Below, piece by piece: positions 50,763 through 59,291 of a stretch of DNA of 64,000 nt. The DNA is taken from positions 2,542,001 through 2,606,000 of the forward strand of contig NZ_CP011412.1 in NCBI RefSeq assembly GCF_001007875.1, in the 5' to 3' direction. This DNA comes from Sedimenticola thiotaurini (GTDB taxonomy: Bacteria; Pseudomonadota; Gammaproteobacteria; Chromatiales; Chromatiaceae). Within the stretch, counting starts at the first letter, position 1; every line of letters begins with the position of its first letter. The notes beneath the pieces were generated by a model. It was not told the origin of the DNA. It did no database searches and saw only the letters and a list, made by a program, of their open reading frames with translations. A program made the translations under genes and the position numbers.

Positions 50763-53420
50763 ATGGATACGGTCAGCAAAGGCATCACCCAGGATCAGGA
50801 TGGGCAGCGGAAACTGCCCGTTCCCCCCTGGTTGATCTACGGCATACTCTACTTTATTGCAGCCCAGATCAGCCTGTTGTTCGCCGCCGGAGAGAGCACC
50901 GTGTCGCCGATCTGGTTCGCCTCCGGGGTGGCCATTGGCGGGTTGCTTCTGCACGGTTACAGGGTACTCCCGGGCATCCTCCTTGCCGCCCTGGCAAACA
51001 CTTTTCTGCAGCACCAAAACTGGCTGATAAGCGGCGGCCTGACCGCTGGCATCCTGCTGGAAACCACTATCGGTTACTGGCTGGTCACTGAATTCACCAA
51101 CCTACGCAAACTGCTCATCAAGCCCGGACACTTTGCCCGCTTCCTGCTGTTCTGTGTCATTTTTGCCCCCCTGTTCAGCTCCGTGATCGGTGGCTTCGTA
51201 TTGTGGTACGTCGGTACCATTCCCACCTCCGACCTGGTCAGCTTGATCGAGACCTGGTGGGTTGGTAACTCCCTCGGCATCCTGATCCTGGCGCCCTTGT
51301 TGCTGGCGTGGGGCAGGCCGGTGACGCTGGGCAGCAGACGGGCTCTGGTGGAGGTACTGCTGCTGATAATGGCCAGCCTGCTGGTCAGCGGGTTGCTGTT
51401 CGGCGGTTATCTGCCGGAAAACCTGCAGCACTCGCCTATCACTTTTCTGGTGGCCCCGTTGGTGGCCTGGTGTATGTTGCGATTCAATCTCCGCACCACC
51501 ACGCTATTCAATCTGTTTCTGACTATCACGGCCCTGACAGGGACGCTGCTGGGTAACGGTCCGTTCGCCTCCTCGGACGGGCCTGTGCCGCTGCTGTTCC
51601 TACAGCTCTACTTCGGCACCATCTGCGCCACGGCGCTGATCGGCAAGGTGATCCTGGATGAGCGTCAACTCAACCGTCGCGAACTGACACTGGCAGCCAA
51701 TGTGATCAAGCACTCGCCGGACGCCATTGTGGTTACGGACGACGCCGGGCGTATCGTATCGGCCAACCCGGCGTTCATAAAAAACACCGGATTTTCTGCC
51801 GCTGAGCTACTGGGAAAGAATATCAGCATGCTGGATTCAGGCTACCATGACCGACGCTTCTTTGCCGAGATGTGGGAACAACTCAAAGAGCGGGGCGAGT
51901 GGTCAGGCGAAATATGGAACAGAAGCAAGAGTGGCACCATCCTGCCGGAGTGGCTCAATGTCATCGCCCTGGAGAGTGGCCGTGGCACCCCCCGTTACTA
52001 CCTGGGCATCTACTCCGACATCGCCCGTCAACAGCAGGTGATGGACAGGATTCATCGACTCGCCTATTACGATAATCTGACCAAGCTGCCAAACCGGCAG
52101 CTGTTCAATGACCGGCTCAGTCAGGCCCTCAAATATGCCGATCGCAACAACCAGTTGCTCGGGCTGCTGTTCATCGACCTGGATCGTTTCAAGAACATCA
52201 ACGACACCCTGGGCCATGCCAGTGGCGACAAGGCCCTCACCCTGGCTGCCCGACGCATGCAGGAGTGTGTCCGCCAGACCGACACCCTGGCCAGGCTGGG
52301 CGGCGATGAGTTCACCGTGATCCTGCAGGACGTCAATGAGGAGTTTGACACGGTGCTGGTGGCAGAGAAGATTCTGAAGGTGTTCAAGACCCCCATCGAG
52401 CTGGATCAGCATGAGCTCTACCTCACTCCCAGTATCGGCATCGCTCTGTTCCCGGACAACGGCTCTACAGCGGATGACCTGATCAAGTTTGCCGATACCG
52501 CCATGTACCGCGCCAAGGAGCTGGGGGGCAACAACTACCAGCTGTTTGATTCCAACATGAGCGAACCCTTCCACTGGAACCTGGAAGTGGAGACTGCCCT
52601 GCGCCGGGCGATTGAAACGAACGCCCTGAAACTGCTCTACCAACCCCAGTTCGACCTGCATACCGGCGCCATTGTGGGCCTGGAGGGGCTGGCGCGCTGG
52701 AGTAATCCGGAGCTGGGCGTGATCTCACCCGGCACCTTTATCCGGGTGGCGGAGAATACCGGCCTGATCCATCAACTCGGGGAGCAGGTGCTGAGCATGG
52801 CCACTGAGCAGGCGCTCCAGTGGAGCAGCAAGGGCATTACCGGTCTGCGCATCGCGGTCAACGTCTCCACCCTGCAACTGAAACAGCAGGGCTTTGTGGA
52901 ACGGGTCAGGAAGATAACCGAGCGTTGTCGGGGCAGCGGCAACAGTATCGAGCTGGAGATCACCGAAACCAGCCTGATGGAGAATGCGGAGTTTATGGAA
53001 GATGTGTTGGCCAGACTGGCCGAAATCGGACTGGAGGTGGCAGTGGATGACTTCGGCACCGGTTACTCCTCGCTGAGCTACCTGAAACGGCTGCCGATCG
53101 ACCTGCTGAAAATCGATCAATCGTTCGTGCAGGACCTGCCCAGCAACAGCAACGACACGGCCATCTGCCGGGCCATTATCGCCATGGCCCACAGCCTCAA
53201 CCTGCGTGTCCTGGCCGAGGGCGTGGAGACCGAACAGCAGATGCAGTTCCTGCGCAAGGAGAACTGCGACGAAATGCAGGGCTTCCTCTACAGCAAGCCG
53301 ATATCCGCCGATGAAATCTCTGAAATGATCCGCCAGGGCTTCTGGCATACCAGCGAGATGGGAGGCACCGCTCCGCCAGCACGACAGAAAGACCAATGTG
53401 ATATCCAGGCCAAATCCTGA
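50763..53420 (+). CDS. MASE1-PAS-GGDEF-EAL cyclic-di-GMP protein
   Basis: This 885-residue membrane protein has an N-terminal MASE1-type sensor of about eight helices (about 20-310), a PAS domain (about 320-430), a diguanylate cyclase domain (about 450-605) and a phosphodiesterase domain (about 615-870). The cyclase motif is intact (RLGGDEFTVIL). The EAL motif reads EGL (VGLEGLARW), keeping the metal-binding Glu. Other EAL catalytic residues remain: NVS, ELEITETSLM, VDDFGTGYSSLSYLK, LKIDQSFV and AEGVET. It may therefore make and break cyclic di-GMP. It is coupled to the upstream HAD gene. Confidence 0.94.
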   Translation: MDTVSKGITQDQDGQRKLPVPPWLIYGILYFIAAQISLLFAAGESTVSPIWFASGVAIGGLLLHGYRVLPGILLAALANTFLQHQNWLISGGLTAGILLETTIGYWLVTEFTNLRKLLIKPGHFARFLLFCVIFAPLFSSVIGGFVLWYVGTIPTSDLVSLIETWWVGNSLGILILAPLLLAWGRPVTLGSRRALVEVLLLIMASLLVSGLLFGGYLPENLQHSPITFLVAPLVAWCMLRFNLRTTTLFNLFLTITALTGTLLGNGPFASSDGPVPLLFLQLYFGTICATALIGKVILDERQLNRRELTLAANVIKHSPDAIVVTDDAGRIVSANPAFIKNTGFSAAELLGKNISMLDSGYHDRRFFAEMWEQLKERGEWSGEIWNRSKSGTILPEWLNVIALESGRGTPRYYLGIYSDIARQQQVMDRIHRLAYYDNLTKLPNRQLFNDRLSQALKYADRNNQLLGLLFIDLDRFKNINDTLGHASGDKALTLAARRMQECVRQTDTLARLGGDEFTVILQDVNEEFDTVLVAEKILKVFKTPIELDQHELYLTPSIGIALFPDNGSTADDLIKFADTAMYRAKELGGNNYQLFDSNMSEPFHWNLEVETALRRAIETNALKLLYQPQFDLHTGAIVGLEGLARWSNPELGVISPGTFIRVAENTGLIHQLGEQVLSMATEQALQWSSKGITGLRIAVNVSTLQLKQQGFVERVRKITERCRGSGNSIELEITETSLMENAEFMEDVLARLAEIGLEVAVDDFGTGYSSLSYLKRLPIDLLKIDQSFVQDLPSNSNDTAICRAIIAMAHSLNLRVLAEGVETEQQMQFLRKENCDEMQGFLYSKPISADEISEMIRQGFWHTSEMGGTAPPARQKDQCDIQAKS

Positions 53421-53442
53421 CCGGACAGATAGCCGGTGAGCC

Positions 53443-55332
53443 CTACTCCTCGAAGTAGGTATAACCGCGCAGGCCCGCTTCCAGTTCGCTGAACAGGGAT
53501 TCGGTCTCCTCGCTGCCAAGCCCCTCGGCGGCCATCTTCTCCCGGTACTTCTCCAGCATCACCTCGGGAGAGAAGTGGACATAGCGCAGCAGTTCATCCA
53601 CCGAATCACCCTGCTCCGGCTGGGTCAGTTGATACCCTCCCCGTCCGTCCAGCTCCAGGTTTACCGCATCGGTATCGCCGAACAGGTTGTGCATATCGCC
53701 GAGAATCTCCTGGTAAGCCCCGACCAGAAAAATACCCAACAGATAGGGCTCACTGGGAATCAGGTGATGCACCGGCAGGGTGCTCTCCACCCCATCCTGA
53801 TCCACGTAGTTCTCGATACACCCATCCGAATCACAGGTGAGATCATGCAGAACGGCGCTGCGCTTGGGCTCTTCATTGAGACGGTGCAGCGGCATCACCG
53901 GAAACACCTGGTCGATAGCCCACACATCCGGCAGGGACTGAAACAGGGAGAAGTTACAGAACAGCCGGTCCGACAACTGCTCCCTCAGCTGGTCCAGCAA
54001 CTCACGGTGACGGCGGGAATTGCTGCTCAGACGGGGCATCAACTGGCTGCAGATCGTGTTGTATATCTCCTCCGCCAACGCCCGCTGGCGCAGATCCAGC
54101 ACTCCCCTTTCAAACATGTCATGGGCCTCTTCCAGCCCGTGGCGCGCCTCCTGGTAAAGCTCCGACACCGAGTACTCATCCAGGCCCAGCAGTTCTGCCA
54201 GGGAGCAGAGCACTTCCGGTGCATCTTCCGGCAGATCGATCCGATCCAGCGTCTCTGGCGCCGGATCACTCTCAATCACATTCACCATCAACATGGCGTG
54301 ATGAGCGGTCATGGCCCGGCCCGATTCACTGAAAATCTTCGGATGGGGCAGCGCCTGTTCGGTGCAGATGCGGGCAATCGCTTTGACCACCTCCCGCGCA
54401 TAACTATCCATGCTGTAGTTCATGGAACAGTCGTGACGAGAACTGGTCCCTTCGTAGTCGACACCCAATCCACCACCCACATCCACGATCCGGATCGCTG
54501 CCCCCAGGCTATGCAACTCGGCGAAAAAGCGCGCCACCTCACCCATACCACGCCGAATATCCCGCAGGTTCGGTATCTGCGAACCGATGTGGGAGTGCAG
54601 CAGTTGCAAGCGGTCCAGCTTACCCACTGAATCAAGCCGCTGAACCAGCTTCAGTACTTGGGTGGCAGTCAGGCCAAACTTGGATTTCTGGCCACCGGAA
54701 TCCTGCCAGTAACCGGTACCGGAAGAGGAGAGGCGCACCCGCACACCCAACAACGGCTCCACCCCCAGATCCTCCGCTGCCGTCAAAACCAGCTCCAGTT
54801 CGGACGGCTTCTCGATCACGATATAGACCCGGTGGCCCAGCTTCAGGCCGATCAGCGCCAGGCGGATATATTCGCTGTCCTTGTAGCCATTACAGACAAT
54901 CACGCCGTTCTGCGGCGCGTGGGCCAGCACCGCTGACAGCTCCGGTTTGCTACCTGCCTCCAGTCCCACGCTGCCCACTTCCTTGGCCAGCAGCTCCTCA
55001 ATCACACTACGCTGCTGGTTGACCTTGATCGGGTAGATGGCCATATAGCTGCCGGTAAACTCAAACTCATCCATGGCGGTGGCGAAGGCGCCACACAGAG
55101 CCGAGACCCGCTCATGCAGAATATCGGTAAAACGCACCAGCACCGGCCAGGCCAATCCCGTCTGCTTCACCTCGTGCGCCAGACGGTAGAGATCGATCTC
55201 CACGTCCCCGGAGCGGATCGGTCGGGCCACCACATGCCCCTGCTCATTGATGCCGAAGAATCCATCACCCCAGCGGTGGATACCATAGTCCTGGGGCACG
55301 ATGTGTAATTTCTGTTTCATAGTGGATTGCAT
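53443..55332 (-). CDS. speA: Biosynthetic arginine decarboxylase
   Basis: SpeA makes agmatine from arginine, the first step of putrescine synthesis from arginine. The 629-residue PLP enzyme has the lysine motif YPIKVNQQRSVIEEL, LHSHIGSQI, the cofactor-binding GGGLGVDYEG and the C-terminal GDMHNLFGDTDAVNL, which are typical. Either of two close ATGs (55332 or 55320) could be the start. The stop is only 22 bp from the convergent GGDEF-EAL gene. Confidence 0.96.
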   Translation of the reverse strand: MQSTMKQKLHIVPQDYGIHRWGDGFFGINEQGHVVARPIRSGDVEIDLYRLAHEVKQTGLAWPVLVRFTDILHERVSALCGAFATAMDEFEFTGSYMAIYPIKVNQQRSVIEELLAKEVGSVGLEAGSKPELSAVLAHAPQNGVIVCNGYKDSEYIRLALIGLKLGHRVYIVIEKPSELELVLTAAEDLGVEPLLGVRVRLSSSGTGYWQDSGGQKSKFGLTATQVLKLVQRLDSVGKLDRLQLLHSHIGSQIPNLRDIRRGMGEVARFFAELHSLGAAIRIVDVGGGLGVDYEGTSSRHDCSMNYSMDSYAREVVKAIARICTEQALPHPKIFSESGRAMTAHHAMLMVNVIESDPAPETLDRIDLPEDAPEVLCSLAELLGLDEYSVSELYQEARHGLEEAHDMFERGVLDLRQRALAEEIYNTICSQLMPRLSSNSRRHRELLDQLREQLSDRLFCNFSLFQSLPDVWAIDQVFPVMPLHRLNEEPKRSAVLHDLTCDSDGCIENYVDQDGVESTLPVHHLIPSEPYLLGIFLVGAYQEILGDMHNLFGDTDAVNLELDGRGGYQLTQPEQGDSVDELLRYVHFSPEVMLEKYREKMAAEGLGSEETESLFSELEAGLRGYTYFEE

Positions 55333-55440
55333 GACGGAGAAATGGAGCGCGTATGATAACCGATCAGGCCGGCTGACATAGAGTGATCATTGAGCCGAGG
55401 GACAAAAAACTTTGTCTTTCCGAACCGGCATAAAGGCTGT

Positions 55441-55920
55441 TCAGCCACCCGAACGACAATACTGCTTTACCCGCTCCCGGGTCTTGCGCAGAACCGCCTG
55501 GTACTCCTGGTCCGACAGGTAGCGGCGCGACCCGTCCGGCTGTAATTTGTACAGTGCCCCGGCCGCCTCAAAACTGCGCAGTTGGTCTTTCGCCTGGGTA
55601 CAGGCCCGTTTGCGCTTCGCCTCCTGGGCCGCCTTCTTCTCCCGCGCCTGCTGCTTCGCTTCACGCTCATCCCGGTAGGCATCCAGCATCCGTTGCTGCA
55701 ACTCCCGCCGCTGCTCGGCATTCGCGGGAGCGTCGGTCCCATCTGAGCCCGGTGTCGGCCGACTCTTGATTTGGAGCTCCTCCGCCGACCGCCCCGCCGG
55801 GGGGCGATCACCGAACTGGGTGCGTCCGTTCTCATCAACCCAGCGATACACCGCCCCATCTGCTAAACCCCACCAGACACCGCCCAGTGACAACAGCAGG
55901 CAGATCACCTTGCGTAACAT
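55441..55920 (-). CDS. Exported DUF4124 protein
   Basis: This 159-residue protein starts with a Sec signal peptide (about 1-22, hydrophobic ICLLLSLGGVWWGLADGA) followed by the DUF4124 domain YRWVDENGRTQFGDRPP. A charged helical region (about 75-115, many Arg, Lys, Glu, Gln) follows, and the C-terminal part is again basic with two cysteines. The ATG at 55920 is set by GGGAGCGGA. Function is unknown; it is shorter than the DUF4124 protein at 12.7 kb. The gene follows the GGDEF gene on the same strand after 27 bp. Confidence 0.8.
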   Translation of the reverse strand: MLRKVICLLLSLGGVWWGLADGAVYRWVDENGRTQFGDRPPAGRSAEELQIKSRPTPGSDGTDAPANAEQRRELQQRMLDAYRDEREAKQQAREKKAAQEAKRKRACTQAKDQLRSFEAAGALYKLQPDGSRRYLSDQEYQAVLRKTRERVKQYCRSGG

Positions 55921-55947
55921 TCCGCTCCCACTTACCATAATCTGTTC

Positions 55948-56631
55948 TCAACCCCCCGGCGAATCCAACCCGTAGAGCGCAGCCTTCTCATCTGCACTCA
56001 CCTGTCCGGCCGGCCGCATGGTTTCAAGATCGGGATGCACCACCCGGTTGCGGCCCTGGGACTTGGCTGCGTAGAGCAACTCATCCACCTGCCTTACAAA
56101 CGCCTCGGCTGAGAGGTTGCTGCTACGTTGGTAAACACTCACCCCCATGCTGGCGGTGACGTACAGTGGCTTCTCTGACACCATCACCGGGGTCTCCTTG
56201 ATGGCGGTCCGCAGACGCCGGGCGGCATTGATCGCCCGGGGCAGCGGTGTCCCCGGCAGAATCAGGGCAAACTCCTCTCCGCCGTAGCGGCAAGGTATAT
56301 CGATTTTACGCAGCAGGGTAAGCATCAGCCCGGCCACATGACAAAGTACCTGATTACCTACGTCGTGCCCCCAGGTATCATTGACCCGTTTGAAATGATC
56401 GAGATCGAGCATGATCAGCGCCGTTGGCTGGGCCGTGCGGTGGGTCCGCTCCAGCTCCTGTTCCAGTGCCTGGGAGAAGTGTCGGAAGTTGAACAGCCGG
56501 GTCAACGGGTCGGTCAACACCAGCTCCTTTAACGATATGACTTCATCCTGCAGCGCGAGCAGATTATCGATGTGCTCGCAACTGGGCGCGTCAACGGGAC
56601 ACCGCGGTTTTTTGTTCTCTTGTTCGCGCAT
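55948..56631 (-). CDS. Soluble diguanylate cyclase (GGDEF domain)
   Basis: This 227-residue cytoplasmic protein has a short N-terminal region containing two cysteines (RCPVDAPSCEH), a coiled-coil-like linker and one GGDEF domain (about 50-205). The active motif is RYGGEEFALIL and an inhibitory RxxD site (RKID) lies the expected five residues before it, so it should be active and product-inhibited. DPLTRLFNFRHF opens the domain. The ATG at 56631 follows TAGGATT. The input signal is not evident. Confidence 0.93.
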   Translation of the reverse strand: MREQENKKPRCPVDAPSCEHIDNLLALQDEVISLKELVLTDPLTRLFNFRHFSQALEQELERTHRTAQPTALIMLDLDHFKRVNDTWGHDVGNQVLCHVAGLMLTLLRKIDIPCRYGGEEFALILPGTPLPRAINAARRLRTAIKETPVMVSEKPLYVTASMGVSVYQRSSNLSAEAFVRQVDELLYAAKSQGRNRVVHPDLETMRPAGQVSADEKAALYGLDSPGG

Positions 56632-56773
56632 GCGAATCCTACCCGTGGATCTTTCAATGGTTCCGATTCTACGGACATGAAAGCAAAGTTTCAGCAACTA
56701 AGCACCGATTCACTCCCACTCCAGCCACTTTCCACCCCCGGTGGCCAGCCACCATCCCTTTCCGACCGGAAAC

Positions 56774-56868
56774 AAGCCGCTCCCGGCCTTCCCTGGCCTC
56801 GGCTCTGGCATCCTGCTTCACTCTACCTCCCCCATCCCTGGAGTCGTCCGCGGCATAAGTCCATCCCT
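56774..56868. repeat. 95-bp direct repeat, copy 1
   Basis: This and the next copy start exactly 100 bp apart and differ at two positions (56820 and 56831). Each copy holds two CCATCCC motifs 29 bp apart, and part of it (AGCCG...CGGCT with GGCC/GGCC inside) could fold. Another CCATCCC at 56753 precedes copy 1. It lies in the 390-bp gap between the GGDEF gene and amtB. Confidence 0.9.
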
Positions 56869-56873
56869 TCCCA

Positions 56874-56968
56874 AAGCCGCTCCCGGCCTTCCCTGGCCTC
56901 GGCTCTGGCATCCTGCTTCGCTCTACCTCCTCCATCCCTGGAGTCGTCCGCGGCATAAGTCCATCCCT
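56874..56968. repeat. 95-bp direct repeat, copy 2
   Basis: Near-identical second copy, ending four bases before the T-run of the amtB terminator. Short leftward reading frames across both copies have low-complexity translations and no start signal, so they are not treated as genes. Confidence 0.9.
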
Positions 56969-56972
56969 GGAC

Positions 56973-57001
56973 AAAAAAAAGGGGCGCCACCAGGGCGCCC
57001 C
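56973..57001 (-). terminator. Rho-independent terminator of glnK-amtB
   Basis: On the minus strand GGGGCGCC (57001-56994) pairs with GGCGCCCC (56988-56981) over a five-base loop and is followed by eight Ts (56980-56973), 21 bp after the amtB stop codon. Confidence 0.95.
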
Positions 57002-57021
57002 TCGGGTTGGTTAAGTATCGA

Positions 57022-58299
57022 TCAGATACCGGAACCACGTGATCCGACAAACTCGGGGTAGGCTTCCAGCCCACACTCGCTCAGATCAACACCGTTGTAC
57101 TCATCCTCTTCGGAGACCCGGATACCCATGGTCACCTTGATCAGCAGCCAGACCACAAAGCTGGCGACGAAGGTCCAGGCGAAGATCACGGCCAGGCCGG
57201 TGAGCTGTGCGCCGAAGGTTGCACCGTCGTTGGAGAACGGTACGGCCAACAGACCCCACATACCGACCACACCATGCACCGAAATGGCACCGACAGGATC
57301 ATCAATCTTCATCTTGTCCAGTGACAGGATGGCAAACACCACCAGCACACCACCAACCGCGCCGACAACCGTCGCCCAGAGGGGGGTTGGGGCCAGCGGT
57401 TCAGCCGTAATCGCCACCAGGCCCGCCAGTGCGCCGTTAAGGGTCATGGTCAGATCAGCCTTGCCGAAAATAGCCCGGGCGGTCAGCAATGCAGCTACCA
57501 CACCACCGGCTGCGGCTGCGTTGGTATTGACAAATACAGCGGCGACGGCGTTGGCCTCACCCACATTGGAGAGGATCAGCTCTGAACCACCGTTGAATCC
57601 AAACCAGCCCAACCAGAGGATAAAGGTACCCAGGGTCGCCATCGGCATGTTGGAACCGGGGATCGCGCGGATCTCACCACCGGGGCCGTACTTACCCTTA
57701 CGGGCACCCAGCAACAGGACACCGGCCAACGCAGCTGAGGCACCTGCCAGATGGACCACACCGGAACCCGCGAAATCCTGGAATCCGAGGCCATCAAGGA
57801 AACCACCGCCCCACTTCCAGTAACCCTGCATGGGATAGATGAAACCGGTCATGGCCACAGCAAACAGCAGGAAGCTCCACAGTTTCATACGCTCGGCCAC
57901 CGCACCGGAGACGATGGACATGGAGGTAGCCACAAACACCACCTGGAAGAAGAAGTCGGACATACCGGAGTAGTAATCACCGTCATACCAGCCCGCCGGA
58001 TCCTGTTTCAGGACCGCGCCCGGATCGTTGTCGCCGCCAAACATGAACGACAGATCAAACGACGGGATCACGCCGTTACCCGCTTCCGGGTACATAATGC
58101 CGTAACCCATCAGCATGTACATGATGCTGGCGATGGCGAACAGCGCCACATTCTTGGTCAGGATTTCGGCGGTATTCTTGGCCCGTACCAGCCCCGCCTC
58201 CAACATGGCGAAACCTGCCGCCATCCACATCACCAACGCGCCCGATACCAGGAAGTAGAAGGTATCGAGGGCGTAGCGAAGATTGAGTATCTCTTCCAT
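57022..58299 (-). CDS. amtB: Ammonium transporter
   Basis: This 425-residue Amt protein conducts ammonium across the inner membrane. It has about eleven hydrophobic helices and the family segments FAMLEAGLVRAKN, DFAGSGVVHLAGASAALAG and WFGFNGGSEL, plus a C-terminal cytoplasmic tail (VSEEDEYNGVDLSECGLEAY) that binds PII protein. The twin pore histidines are in GVVHLAG and ISVHGVVGMWG. The ATG at 58299 follows AGAGG with good spacing. It is 40 bp downstream of glnK, the standard pairing. Confidence 0.97.
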   Translation of the reverse strand: MEEILNLRYALDTFYFLVSGALVMWMAAGFAMLEAGLVRAKNTAEILTKNVALFAIASIMYMLMGYGIMYPEAGNGVIPSFDLSFMFGGDNDPGAVLKQDPAGWYDGDYYSGMSDFFFQVVFVATSMSIVSGAVAERMKLWSFLLFAVAMTGFIYPMQGYWKWGGGFLDGLGFQDFAGSGVVHLAGASAALAGVLLLGARKGKYGPGGEIRAIPGSNMPMATLGTFILWLGWFGFNGGSELILSNVGEANAVAAVFVNTNAAAAGGVVAALLTARAIFGKADLTMTLNGALAGLVAITAEPLAPTPLWATVVGAVGGVLVVFAILSLDKMKIDDPVGAISVHGVVGMWGLLAVPFSNDGATFGAQLTGLAVIFAWTFVASFVVWLLIKVTMGIRVSEEDEYNGVDLSECGLEAYPEFVGSRGSGI

Positions 58300-58339
58300 T
58301 GCATTCACCTCTTTAATTTAGAAACGTGTTCTTCAGGAA

Positions 58340-58678
58340 TCAGAGCGCATCGGGACCGGTTTCGCCGGTGCGTATCCGCACCACCTGTTCCAGGTTGGTG
58401 ACGAAAATCTTGCCGTCACCGATCTTGCCGGTTTTGGCCGCTTCGCTGATCGCCTCGATCACCTGATCCAGCTTGTCTGCGGCAACAGCCACGTCGACCC
58501 GGATTTTGGGTAGAAAATCGACCACGTATTCAGCACCGCGATAGAGCTCAGTATGGCCTTTCTGTCGGCCGAAACCCTTAACCTCGACGACGGTAATACC
58601 TGACACGCCAATCTCAGATAGCGCTTCACGTACGTCATCCAGCTTGAAGGGCTTGATGATTGCAGAAACCAGTTTCAT
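58340..58678 (-). CDS. glnK: Nitrogen regulatory PII protein, GlnK-type
   Basis: PII proteins sense glutamine and 2-oxoglutarate/ATP; GlnK blocks AmtB when nitrogen is plentiful. The 112-residue protein has the T-loop [15 protein letters not shown], whose Tyr (Y51) is the uridylylation site, and the C-terminal nucleotide region [11 protein letters not shown]. Pairing with amtB and a nitrogen-type promoter favour GlnK over GlnB. A typical ribosome site (GGAGAACAAGCA) precedes the ATG. Confidence 0.95.
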   Translation of the reverse strand: MKLVSAIIKPFKLDDVREALSEIGVSGITVVEVKGFGRQKGHTELYRGAEYVVDFLPKIRVDVAVAADKLDQVIEAISEAAKTGKIGDGKIFVTNLEQVVRIRTGETGPDAL

Positions 58679-58764
58679 TGCTTGTTCTCCTGCTGTTTAA
58701 ATTTAAGTTGTTCAGCCATTCCCACTTATGGACCAGAAGTTCCGGCCCGGCTTGACATCACATC

Positions 58765-58780
58765 AGCAGATCCCGTGCCA
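58765..58780 (-). promoter_or_regulatory. Sigma-54 promoter of glnK-amtB
   Basis: On the minus strand TGGCACG-GGAT-CTGCT matches the -24/-12 consensus TGGCACG-N4-TTGCW with one mismatch, at the first base of the -12 element. It lies about 86-102 bp upstream of the glnK start. Sigma-54 control by NtrC is the usual arrangement for this operon. Confidence 0.85.
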
Positions 58781-58874
58781 ACAGCTATTTTTCCTTTCAA
58801 CACAGGAAGTTATACAGATACCCATAAAATGGCGAAAAAAAAACATGCACCAAGAAGAGGCTCTATACAGCCTT

Positions 58875-58891
58875 CGCACCATTATAGTGCA
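58875..58891. promoter_or_regulatory. NtrC binding site upstream of glnK
   Basis: The 17-bp sequence TGCACTA-TAA-TGGTGCG (minus strand) closely matches the NtrC enhancer TGCACCA-N3-TGGTGCA, differing at one base in each half. It lies roughly 120-140 bp upstream of the predicted transcription start, a normal enhancer distance. A half site TGCACCA occurs at 58846-58852. Confidence 0.8.
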
Positions 58892-58969
58892 CTTAAACCA
58901 GGGCAATTTTGCTGCGCTGCATGATCCGCAGGACTGGACAACCGCCTTCGCCCCCGTTATCTTGCGCCC

Positions 58970-59227
58970 ATGATTGATTCCAAGCTTTTAGATGACCTCG
59001 CCAAACGGGTGGCCGGCAGCGTTCCAAGCGGCCTGCAACTGCTCCAGGAAGACCTGCAGAAAAACCTGCGTTCAGCACTGGAGACAGGGCTTAACCACCT
59101 GGAACTGGTGACCCGGGAGGAGTTCGAAGTTCAGCGTGCTGTGCTGTTGCGCACCCGGGAAAAGCTGGAGCAGCTGGAGCAGCGTGTCGCCGAACTGGAA
59201 GCCGGTAAACAGCCAGCATCCGAGTGA
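58970..59227 (+). CDS. ubiK: Ubiquinone biosynthesis accessory factor UbiK (BMFP family)
   Basis: This 85-residue protein has an amphipathic N-terminal helix and a C-terminal coiled coil (about 48-80, EEFEVQRAVLLRTREKLEQL and further heptads). Family members such as E. coli YqiC/UbiK trimerise and assist UbiJ in aerobic ubiquinone synthesis. The length and the VTREEFEVQRAVLLRTREKL signature fit. It diverges from glnK, and comM follows 64 bp downstream. Confidence 0.88.
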   Translation: MIDSKLLDDLAKRVAGSVPSGLQLLQEDLQKNLRSALETGLNHLELVTREEFEVQRAVLLRTREKLEQLEQRVAELEAGKQPASE

Positions 59228-59291
59228 CCGCCTGATATCAGATAACATCGATCAGTGACGATCAGCCCGACACACACCATGGAAGGTGAAT

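Noticed and set aside
56774-56968. Possible CRISPR array
   Set aside because: Only two units of 95 bp with a 5-bp spacer and no cas genes; this is a tandem duplication.
56669-57074. Short leftward reading frames across the duplicated 95-bp repeat
   Set aside because: They arise only because the repeat lacks stops; the translations repeat themselves and have no ribosome site.
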